The position numbers were made by a program, and so were the translations under genes. A model generated the notes under the pieces. It searched no databases. It worked only from the letters and a program-made list of their open reading frames with translations, and was not told where the DNA came from. Below are positions 36,719 through 48,700 of a stretch of 64,000 nt of DNA, piece after piece. How positions within the stretch are numbered: position 1 is the first letter of the stretch; each line of letters begins with the position of its first letter. The stretch is from Dipylidium caninum (lineage: Eukaryota > Platyhelminthes > Cestoda > Cyclophyllidea > Dipylidiidae), in NCBI GenBank assembly GCA_017562135.1, contig QEYB01000652.1, forward strand, positions 124,001 through 188,000, in the 5' to 3' direction.

Positions 36719-39700
36719 ATGAAAACCAGCATCATCACTAATAAGAGCACAGGCGAAGTGGAAGAGGACTACCCCGTCTCCAGTCTCCCGCCTTCCAATG
36801 CGATGGACATCTGTGGTGGTCAGTCGGTAGACGCCGGTTGTGGTTCTTTCGTCTGCTTCACTCCGACCGACCGCGGCGCTGCCGTTCGCTCCACAGTTTA
36901 CAATCTCCCCGAATTTTTCACCGATTCCATGCGTGTTATGTACTCCCTTTTCCAGACTGGCAAGCTTACCGACGTGACGTTGTATGTGGAGAAGGTGCAA
37001 ATCGCTTGCCATCGCATTGTTCTCATGGGTGCATCACCCTACTTTCGCGCAATGTTCACCTCGGGTATGCGGGAAGAGGGGGTATCTGAAGTACGATTAC
37101 ATTACCTCACTCCTCTGGCCCTGACTAGACTTGTGCACTTCGCCTACACCGGAGAGATCTGTGTGAGTGAGCAAAATGTCTGTGAGATTCTCTCCGCGGC
37201 TATTATGCTGCAGATAAGTGCTGTGATAAACGTCTGTACTCAGTTCCTCGAGTCCCAACTCCATGTATCAAATGCTCTGGGGTTGCACGAATTCGCCACC
37301 TCGGTGGGATGTCTAGAGCTGGCGCGGAAGACTCAGGTTTTTGTGGATCGAAACTTCTCGGAAATTGTTAAGCACGATGAATTGTTGGGTCTCTCACCTG
37401 GACAATTAATGGCTCTGATTCAGCGTGACGAGATACATGTAAGATCTGAGGCGGAGGTGTACAACGCTGTGGTCCGATGGGTAAATCATGACAAGAAAAA
37501 CAGATTGGTCAGTTTGATGGATTGTCTGGCCTTCGTGCGGTGTCATGCTCTCGCGCCAGGTTTCATTAGAAATCAGATTAAGAATTGCAATCTACTGGCG
37601 GAGGTGCCGCAATCACGGCTGCGCATGCAATCTGTTCTGAATGATCTCCTTCAACATAAGAATGTCCCCGTTCGGTGGAGGGCGGACGCTCATTCACAGG
37701 TGGGTCATAATCCTTTCCCTTGTACTCATTATAAATATGCTTTGTACGAAGCTCTACGATTCGCTCTTTTCGGAACATTCCAGTAACTATTCCAATATGA
37801 CCGTCGGTCTCTGTTTTTTGCATCAAATGGCTGGGTTCTTCCTTTTTCTGATTTTAATATATTAGCTACGTTCCGGATAGCTGTAGTGATTTATGTCAAC
37901 AGACTCCTCTTCCCCAACTTAGATTATCCTTCTTCGTAGGCTTTTGTCCTTTAAACGTCCTAGGCATTCTTATTTTAGTAACTTATTACGATATCACCAA
38001 TTTAACTGGAACCAGCTGAAGTACAAACGCAAATCATAGGATTATCGTTTATTGCGATAACAAATACTTAAACCCATCTGTGGTTTGATGTCCCTCGGAG
38101 TTCCATGTACCCAATACACCTAGTTAAGACTTAACTGGTTCGCCTTACAGATTTCAGTTCAGTTAATCTTCGTAGATGCAAGTGTTTAAGACTCGAACCG
38201 CCTAATATATTTCATGGTCTACACTCTTTCAGCATCACAGTTCCAACCTCCATCTTTACCACCTTATTTTGCTCTTGTCTTTACTATCCTTTTGGCCGAA
38301 GCGGTCGGAGTTGAGATTTCAATTTTTATTTTACTAGTCGGGAATACTTAAATCACAACCCTTTTTGGCCCGTTTAAACCTTGTCTCGCCCCGCCGATCA
38401 TGGACGACATTGTCTCATTCTTCTTGTAGTTGTCAGTAGAGTATACAAGCCGCCAGTCAATGTCATTATCACCCTGTAGAATAGTGAGCAGAGCAATTTG
38501 GGTTAGATAGGCGGTGCCACTATCCCATTGTTGTCGCGGTTGCACCAATGGAGATTAATGGAGTCAGCATGGTTACGTTTACGTAAACCATGGTTTATTT
38601 GCAACAAGAATAAAAGTGAGAAATGTTTATCTCTGGCTTTTGGTTATTGCTGGGATTTTTACCCAATTCCAGACGTTATTTCAGTTCAAACTGACTAGAT
38701 GCCTCATTCGCCCACTTTGTGTACTTCTCAGTGCTTTTAAAAGAGTGTCTATGGATTGAATCGGACGACGGATGTCGTCACCTACGATTTGCACATACAT
38801 AATAGGCAGCCCCGTCGTCTACCTCGAATGCTACATGGCATTTCTCTTTGCCCATGTGAGTGCCTGTGTGTGTGTATGGAAAGATTGCGTGCCTGTAGAC
38901 CTTAATACACCACGGCGGTCAGGGTTTCCGTTAACTTGTGCTATTAATGGCTTTTTACGGTCTCTTGTTCTTTGATTTAAACCTGTTTCATTCATTCTCA
39001 CTTAAGCACTTACCCCGCGTAAAAACGCTTCTACCCCTTCCCGTCTTTAATACTTGTGCTTCAAGGTAATTTGGTTGCTGAATCGAGTCAAGTTTCTCAA
39101 GTAATATTCCTCCAAATTATGCTGAGGGTGATATTAACTCTTTCGAGTCGCCCTTTATGTTTGCTGCTCCTGGATTATGGCAAGTGTCTCGAGAATGAAG
39201 TTTTGTGAAATTTGTCGCTAATCCTTAGTGCCTAGTCTGCTACTTAATCAGGATTTCTACTCTGCTATGCCTGCCGTATCCACGCCTCTAACCATATTAG
39301 TCCCACTTATACTTCTCAACTTTTTATCATTTATGCCTTCAATAACACTCCGCTTTCACATCCTGGGTGTTTCAAAAATCATTAATGTTATGTCATTACA
39401 TATTGTCGCCTCTTTCTCCGTTGTCTCTTCTCGCTTATATGATAATACTACTCCCTCCCATGCTGTCATTTGCATACCGGCTTGGTAATGCGGACTTGTT
39501 TAAGTGAATTCTCTGCCGCATAATAATGCGGCCGCCTCTTATAATATATGTCCGTTGATAGATGATTGTTTCGGAGGGAGGTGGATAAGCATGTGAGGAT
39601 TAACACACAAGACGCATTTAGACCTTGTTGAGTTAGTCCAAATCTCTTTCTTTCCCGCCAAGCTATTGGGTCACTGTATGCACTAGTGAAACACGGCTTT

Positions 39701-42700
39701 TTGCTTGTTAGTTCACTTTGATTTCATATCACGGGCAATGGAACACCATTCGAGGGATGACCTCATTGACCCCGAAATGTGAGCAACAAGGTGGCATCAT
39801 TTGTCGTTAAAGGATCCAAAGATGAGGACATCGCCTCAGTACATTTAAGACGATGGTGTTAGACATGCAATAAACAATGGCACATGTTACCATCTGCTCA
39901 TAAATAGGCACGGGCGTTAACAAAGCTTAAGTGGACATTCTTATATTGTGTGTACAACCATTTCGTGTCTATAGCGGTCTCCTTTCCATCCACAAATAAG
40001 GCTTTTGGGTGTCCTCTTATCTCTGTGCTTTCTACTATTGTTATTGTGTCAGAGAAGCCCTCAGTGAAGGCATGTACCAATGCAGGCGGAGGCCTTTTCA
40101 TAAACAGGACCACTCCTTTTTCATCTCTTTCTCCATTATAATCTCCCATCTGGCAATTGTTTTGGGTGTGCCTGTTTATTACACAAATGACAGGCTGTTT
40201 TGGTACGATGTGGCGTTGTGAACACACACACACACACCCATTTTTATCCCCTTTTTCAAGACACCGTAACAACGTCTGATTAGTTTTGGTGAGTGCGTTG
40301 GACAGCGTGTGCGTCTACGCTGTAGCGATATGGACGTTGTATGCATTGCCTACCACCATACCGCTCGTAGTTATTTTTAAACTGTTTCCCTCTTTTTTCG
40401 CGTGTATACGTCTAATGCGTGTGGATATTTTTCCTCCTCTCCTCCGTCCATTCTGCCCTGGTTTTTTTGGCAGTGGTAAATGTTCACCCCATTATATCCG
40501 CCTTCCCATTTCGCTAAATTTCGGAATGACGGTGAAGTCGCTTCCAATCTAATGAATAACCATAAGATTAGTCGCAATGGCTGAAACCCTTATTTGAAGG
40601 AAGTTTTGAACATAACTAAATGCGTTTAGTGGTTTATTTGGATTGTATTACGGTATAGCCACGTTCTTTCAGACGTTATTAGGATTCTTGAGTGCAATTC
40701 CCCCAATAACTTATCTCTGACAGAATTGTTTGTTTCCTCTCCTCTTCACTTTTCTTTTGACCTCGACACGAGTGACTTGACGGCCTTATTGCTCGTCAAA
40801 CCCAGTTATCGAGTTGTTTCTTCTCCCACTTGTTTCCCTATCTACCCACTTTCATGATTTATTTATGGCAATCCAAAACAAGTCCCAGCGCAAATTGGTC
40901 TTCAGGTTTTCATCTTGGTTGTCTCGTTAGACCCGCCTCCTTTTCTCCTCTTCCACTTTTCGCCTATATTTTTGTCAAATTAGGCACAATTACTTCAGAG
41001 CTGGGGAACTTTCTGTTTTGTCCTCAGAGGGACTGCCGCAGCTCCTGTTCGTCTGTTGCCCTCATTAACCATTACTCTTCCCGTATTCTTAACTGAAACC
41101 TCAGACTGTCTGTCTAATGCCTAAATGTGTTCTACGAAGACGCTAAAATCGCAATTGATAACCATAAAACGTGGTTATATTTTACTATTGTTTAGCGAAG
41201 GCAGGAGAGGAGGACGAAACTTTCCCACAGGCTAGTCCATTCTCCCTTGGAGACATGCAGAAAGTAGTACTTCCTGGGGGGGAGGCGGTATGCCAGAAAC
41301 GCCCTATACCTATAAAGTATACACCTTTTCGTAGTGCTAAGAGCACTTTCATCTAGAGGGATCTTTACACGGCCTCTACGATTATTCAACAGTTGTCGAA
41401 TTTTTTTGTATGATTTGGATTGTTTGACGGATAAATGGGTTCTATTAAGTCAGGAAAGGTTAGGAGGGTGAATGCAACTTTTAAAGAGCAGGCATTCCGT
41501 AGTCGAATAAAAAATCCCTCACTTATGGGAAGATGATAGAAGTTTTAAATCTCAACGTTTGAGGCATGTCTGGACATCGGCTGAATTGGTTAAAAGGACT
41601 GAAGAACCATAGTGAGACGGAAGTTTCCATCTCTCCACCCCCAGTTCGTCCTTACTTACACCTAGACTTTATCCTCCCTAGGAAAGTGTTTTCAACAGCG
41701 CGGCGTAGCACTTTAATTTTTTTCGCTTATAGGCAAAATTTGAAACTCCCTTGTTACCTGATACGTACGGACTTTTTGCAGTGGTAAATGCTTTTGTTGC
41801 GAGACTAACTTCAAAGTAGGTTATATCGCGGTAACGTCGTTCATTCACTTGCGGTAGGAGCCCATTTTCCCGTAAGCTTATTATCACTCTTTTAGATGAT
41901 ATACTCCGCTGGAGGCTACCTCCGCTACTCTCTGAGCAACTTCGAGGCATATAACCGAACAACAGATACATGGCGCCGCTTACCCGACCTCCCTAGCCCC
42001 CGGAGCGGTCTGGCCGCGGCCTCGGTGCGTGGTTGCGTCTACCTCGTGGGTGGACGGAACAACAATAACGAGCAAAGTAACGTGGACGCACCCCATATGG
42101 ACTGCTACGACCCCACGACTAACCGATGGCACACCTGTGCTCCCATGTCCGTCCCCCGTAATCGTGTGGCCGTTGGGGTGGTGGACGATATGATCTATGC
42201 TGTTGGTGGCCTGACTCATACCATGCATCATAGAACTGCTGAGAGGTTAGTGGCGTCGACTTCAACTCACTAGTAGATCTTGGAATTGTCTCAGGAAACC
42301 TACTTCAAGAGTGACTGAGTGAGAGGTTTGAGTGAATGTAACGCTTAAAGTCACGAGCAAGTTCGTCAAGTTGTCAAGACCCCAAGTTTCTTGAAAGGCA
42401 TGTGATCATTTCCTCCGGGGAAGGATGTCATCCTCGGCTTACCGAGTGTGAATAATCCCCATAGTAAGCCTGTTTTGGTAGAGACGCGGGATTCCGGGCT
42501 AATCTCTAGTCGTCTGGTATCCGCAATTGGCATACACCGTCCGTCTGATCGCAAAATATTTGCTTTTATATTTGACAGCTCACAATTTTTTCTACTAATT
42601 GGTTACATTTCTTTCACTACCTTGTAAAGCTGTTGACGTTTCGTCTAGCATTGTGACCAATCTCAACTCCTAGCCTCTTTATTCACGCTGGTCGGAGTTT

Positions 42701-45700
42701 GAGGTAGGCTCGAGTGAATAGTCTATTGTAAACTCGTTACTGCGAGCACTTTCTCCGTTTTTTGCCGGCTTCCTTATTTAGCTGCACTCATTCGTTCGGT
42801 GTGAATCATACATCCTTTTGCCCCGTCGCAAGTCTACTCGCTTCACGTTGAATTGGAGTGAAACTGCACGGTGGCAAATCAGATGTGGCTCCTCTCTCCC
42901 TCTCTCTTCTTCATCTGCTTCTACTTACTTTTTTAAAGCAATCATAAAGTAAGATGTTGCGTCACGTCTTTACTGTTTCCCCTTTTCCAGATACGATGTA
43001 GATAATGATCTCTGGACTCCGATTGCCCCGATGCACTATCCTCGAATTGGACTCGGTGTTGCTGTTGTAAATAGGTCAGTTTTGCCCTCATTTTCTTCTT
43101 TACAACCACTATATTCCATGTTACGGAGTCTTAATAAGGCTCTGAATACGCATTTCCACCGTGATCTAATTGGTATTTCTAGGTTCTTGATGGCAAGCGC
43201 TATAACTAGCTGCATCATGGATAGCTTGAGCCCTAGCGTTTCCACTCTTAATAACTCTTTCTTAGCACTAGCGCTGGAAGTTATTTATTTTCATGATTTT
43301 TAGACTTCTCTATGCAGTAGGAGGATTTGATGGAGAGCGTCGGTTGTCCAGCGTTGAACGCTACGATCCAGAAGCCGACACGTGGTCTGAAGTGGCTCCC
43401 CTAAATCGACCACGTTCTGGAGCAGGTCAGTTTCAGATGTTTGGGTTACAGCTTTATTAACTCAGTTTGAACGCTGCTAGACTTATGTATCGTGTGAATT
43501 TTGAATATTTTCGAAAAGATTTACACGCACGCAATTGTGCCAGACCGCGAGTGGCTCAAAAGCGCAAGTGTAGAACTAAAACGAAACTGCGATTTAGTGC
43601 ATGTTATTTCTCACCCTGACTTTTAAGTTGGACTCCGAGACTTTTTGAAATTCCCTCTTCCAACTCACATTAGTCCGGATTACTTATAGCCCTGTGTTTG
43701 ACTCGAGCGAGGATGAGTCTTCCCCACTTGTCATATGCCAGAATTACTTAACAAGGATATTCTTCTGGGAAATCATTTTTGCTTCCGCGTCATGTGTTAC
43801 GCTGGTAACATCTTCAACTCAAATCTCGACATAAGAACTTGATCCCAGTCTACAGTAAAAAGGTCCTCTCACAAGATAACCCGCTTTGACTCCTTCCATT
43901 ATCCATAGGACCCCTTTCGTTTCCCGCTCGATACCACTTCCGCCAATTCTGCCTCCTGGTAAAGAGAACAGATGCCCTCTTTTCGGAATGTTTAGCCGAA
44001 ATATCCCCTACACACAACTGGGACTGATGCCAGCAGTTGGTTTTGATGCCTCTGGGGTGTGTGTGTGTGTGAGGGAGGGAGGGGGTAGGACAATTAAGTA
44101 AATATTGAGAAATTGTGTTTTGAATAGGAACCATTCCTTACACTGCCGTTTGGTTCGTCTGCGTCGGATGTCACAGTAACCTCTATGTGTGAAGCGCTGC
44201 ATTTATTCCCAACACACACACACACCGGCAAAGGAGAGGCAATAAAAACCAGCCCAAAGTTTTCATGATTTTATGTGTCTGCTGCTCTCGCTTTATGCCT
44301 TGAGCGTAGTTCTCCAGTCTAAACTAGACCTGGTTAAAATCCCCATCCTGTCTGAGTGGGTTGGGCATCTGTAAGATGTTCATTCCTTACTGCCTATTTA
44401 TTGGAGCATTAGCCAAATTTAGTACCTTTTTTCAACTTTAAACTCTTTCTGTATACACGCACATACATGCTCGAGGCAGACAGATAAGCCAAAACCCCCA
44501 GCTCAGACACAAACAAACACACACACATATGCACACACAATCATCTCCATCTTCTCCTACCCCCCAAATCGGTCAGCCACTTTACCAGCAGTGGCGAAGA
44601 GGGGGGAGGAGGTGGTGATGGCTCCTGCGCGTCTAGACACGCAGACAGTAAAACGCGTTATGACCCCCCTCCCCCGGAGGGGGGGTGTGGGTGTGGACGT
44701 GCACGGTGGAGCGGACCAGAGTGGGAAATACACTGGTTGTTCGTCTGCGTCTGTGCCCGTGTGTCCATGTGTTCGCGATTTCGTGCGCCTGTCTGCCTCT
44801 TCCGTCTCCTGCTGGCGCGTCAGCCATTCAAGCATGCAGCCAAATTATCACCGTCATATTCGCGTCCCCCTGCCCCTGTGTTATCTCGTCTTGCCTCTGC
44901 CGGCGCTTAATCATGTCGCTTTGTGCGGAAGAGCACCAGTATATGGTGCTTTCGCTTGTCCGTTGGGTTCTTTGTTAATGTCCACTTCAGGGCGGCAATT
45001 GAACACCCCACTGAATTCACTTTATTGATGGTGTATCGTTGGTGGTGTCACTGCTGCCCTTAAAAGCGGTGGAAGTGAGTGACATGGGCGAGGGAGTTCA
45101 GTGTCACCATTTATTGGAGAAGGTGGATTATTGCTGGTTAATGAGGGGATGAGGGGTCCGTCGCTCTCAAAGTTGATGAACAGTGCATTTTGTAGTCAAA
45201 AAACACGCCTCTTATCATTTTCCCCCATTTATTTGCCTCCTTGTCGAAGTTCATGTAAACCACCATCCGTTTGGACGCACTTAAAACACGCATCATTGGC
45301 ATCTGGCGAAAATCTCGCAGACAGGCGAAGCAATAGCGGACTAGGCGAGAGGTTACTTTCTCAACGTCAATGTAAAAACAAGGAGCCAACGGAGTTCTTT
45401 TTTCCCCTCCAAGGCCATTAAACTCGGTCTGTAAGATTAAAAGGTCCGAGGAGATGTCTATTTCCAAGTATTCTCTTTTGGGTGACACGCAAACACACAC
45501 ACCCTATACTTGTTTACTTCATGTGGTGCGAATAATCTTTGTAATGAGAACTTTTTCTTTTTTGACAAAAAAGAGCGATATCAGCGCCTTCACCGCCTCC
45601 CTCGACCTTTATTGAGGGTGCCAATAAAAATGTCGGAACGCAAGTAGACGAGAGTGTGTGGGCCCATCTTGAAAAGCTACTATGACTGCTGCCGTTGTTT

Positions 45701-48700
45701 GTGGCGCGGCTATGTCCATTTTCTTGGTCACACTTCATCCTAATAATAACCCGCTTGTGTGTGTGTACGCCCGTACGGGCACAACCACACTTAAAAGCCT
45801 GGACCAGAACACCGTAATAGGCTTTGCGCCGATCTCTCTTCTCCTTTTCCGCGTGTATGTCTGGTTAGCGGAGTCGGGAATTTGTAAATGTGTAAAATAA
45901 GTACATTCGACCGAGTCGAATTGGACATTTAATACCCTAATGCAGTTGAGCCTGATTTCATGGTGACCTTTTTTCGGGTGTCCCGCGTCATCCTCCCTCG
46001 GCAGTTGCTGTCACTTTTCCTTGTGGTTTCTGTTTTTTTCTTCTAATTCAAAATATTTATTTAAACATGAGTTACGGCGATAGACGGCATTTACTATCCC
46101 TTTTTTATTAGGAGAAAAAGGTTTATGGTAGGTTCTTGGGTGGTTCGGCCCTCTCCCCACCTCCCCATTGTTCTCTCTCACAGGTACCTCAGACCTGCTA
46201 CGTTAAAAACGTTGAATCGTTTCATGTACAAATTTGTTTTTCGCCGCTATCCCGCAGATGTCGCGCTAGCTTTCATTTTTTTCTACTTACCATGGTTACA
46301 GCTCGCTTAGCTAGCCAAAACCACACTGACTTTTTCACCCTGCTCTCCGCGATTTCCATTTAAGAAACTTGTTTTTTTTCTATTCACCTTTTGACACTAA
46401 TGTGTTTTGACCCGTCCGTAGGTGTCCGAATTAGGAGCGGCAGCCTTGCGATTGAGGTGTCGGGGTGCGCTTATCACTCGGGTTAGGCCAGGCTAGACTT
46501 TATCACTCGTTCCCCACTCGTTTTGGCCTGTTGTTTTTGTCCTTTTTCTTGGTCACTTTCGTCCATTACTGGTTCTTACTTACTGTGGATTGGGCCTTCC
46601 ACGCTATTTTTGACCGTCTTTCCCGAAATTGTAAATATGAGAGTCATTTTCGTGGTTTTCATTGGGGTGGCCAGGGTTGTAGGTCCTTTTCTAGTCAGTC
46701 TCCAGTCCTTGTGTGACGCCGTTTACCATGCTTCGGCAATATCTGGCGTTTTTCTTCCCCCCCCCCCTATACTCTTATTCCTTCGCAACTCGGCAGCGTA
46801 ATTGCTGATTGAATGAAATAGAATATGCAATGTTTTGACCAAACAACCCTGCCTCAGTAGTAGTTGTAAAAGCAGTTGTTCTGTTGTCTCTGTCTTCCTG
46901 TTGTTTTTAGCAGCTTCGCGGTTGCAACAGCGTTTTTGTCTAATCAAAAGCATTCCAACTGCCTTCGCATAAAATACGGCTTATTTTTCCGCAAGTTCTA
47001 CTCAATTTTGCTATTCTACAAACGTCTCGGAGGGTAGGAAACTCAGCTTCGGAATGCGAAGCCCGGAGATTTCAGAGACCATCTGAGGTGGATGAGGAGT
47101 TTTTGCACTAGACACGCCTACTATCCGTACTGGGTATCGCCACCAACACTTCCATTAATATATATAATCGCCGTCTACATATTTGCAGCCTTAAAGGTGA
47201 GAGGCTCCGCAAACAAACACAAACACATACACACACTCGGAAAAAAATTGAAGCGTAAGAGCCGTTTTTCTTTGGTAAAAGGGGTATCGGAGAGGGGTAG
47301 TAGAGGTGGTTTTTATCAATATACAAGTTGGTGATAAAGTTGTTTTCGCTCTCTCCGAATGCCAATGTCCTTGATGAGTATTTAAGCCCTCTCGACTTTT
47401 GGCATGGGTCTTTGTTGACCTACTACACTTCCTTTTGGTGCAGCCATCTCCTCTAGTCCTTTGAGATTTCGCCGTTTTTTGAATAGGAGTGGAGGAGAAG
47501 CGGGATGGGGGGTTGACAAACCTAGAGAAGGGACAACGGATGCCGCACCTTTCGTTGAGTGGTGCTTTCTGGTACCACTTAGAGGTCAGTAGTCCCATTC
47601 TTTACCAAACTATACTCTTTGGCAGCATTGACTTCGAGTAAAGTCCGCTGTTACTCGGTGGCGCTGCTTTTAGCACATCGGGAGCTACCCAGGACTACTA
47701 AGGTGGAAATGGTGTAAATCCTGGTTGTTCTACCAATGGAGTAGTGTTTCAGAGAAGTTATTTCTCCAACTACTTTAATGGTCCGCCGCCCATCCCCTCA
47801 CTGTTTTTCCCGGCTTTTTCAACTGTGATCCGCCATTGGCATGCAGTTCATCCGGTAACTGTGGTTCAAACTGCAGCCTCCTCTAGCCATTGGTGCCTGT
47901 AACCGGGTTTAATAATAGGCTGAAAAAGAAGATGGGTTAGAGCAAAATGTCGAAACCCCTAACCTTGTCAACCTAGTGCCTTTACCCCTTGGTTGCCAAT
48001 CCAATGACACATACCGACAGCCACATTGAGTTGTTCATCGATGAATAAATGGAACGCGGCGATATTTAGGTTAGATCTGACTGATAGACAGCAGGATACC
48101 ACAACACCCGATTAAAAGGGGTGTCATGATAAGATAGACATCGACTCGAGACACTTTCCGGTGCCCCAGGCCTCGAAGTGTGCATTTCGTATCGGTGGAT
48201 TGAAGGGGCGGATGTCCGTTTTCTTGGTCAGCATCTCCTCTAAACAAATCATCCGCCACTGCGCGCGCGCACACACAACAGGAGACGGGCGTGCATAGTC
48301 TTAATTGTGTCTACGTCTCGCTGTGTCTGTACGGGCGCGTCGCCCTCGCTCGCGCCCGCCTTTTCGCTCTCGCCTCGGCTCCGATCGATATCGGCCCATT
48401 ATCATCGCGGGCGCGCGCGTGCGTGCGTGCGTACGTGCTTCCGCGCCTGTCTGCTCGCCGGCCTGACAGCGCGGTATTAAAATGTGGCCGCATACGTCTA
48501 TGCGTGTGTATGTGTGTGTGTGCGTCTGTGTCTTCTCCTTTGATGTGCCGCCAGTCCAAAACTATCACCACCTAGCATTCGTAGTCATACCAGTGGTAAT
48601 AATAATAATAATACTAAATTCCCACATCCGACTCTTAGATCAGTCGTTCACTCTTAATACAACTCTTCCTTATTATCTGTCCGTACGGGTGCTTTGGGTC

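Noticed and set aside
44591..45028. 145-codon plus-strand open frame in KEAP1 intron 4
   Set aside because: Low-complexity translation of GT- and C-rich repeats, matched by equally long frames on the other strand; no family similarity.
48291..48575. 94-codon plus-strand open frame
   Set aside because: Encoded by alternating GC and GT tracts (VCMCVCASV-like); a simple-repeat artefact.
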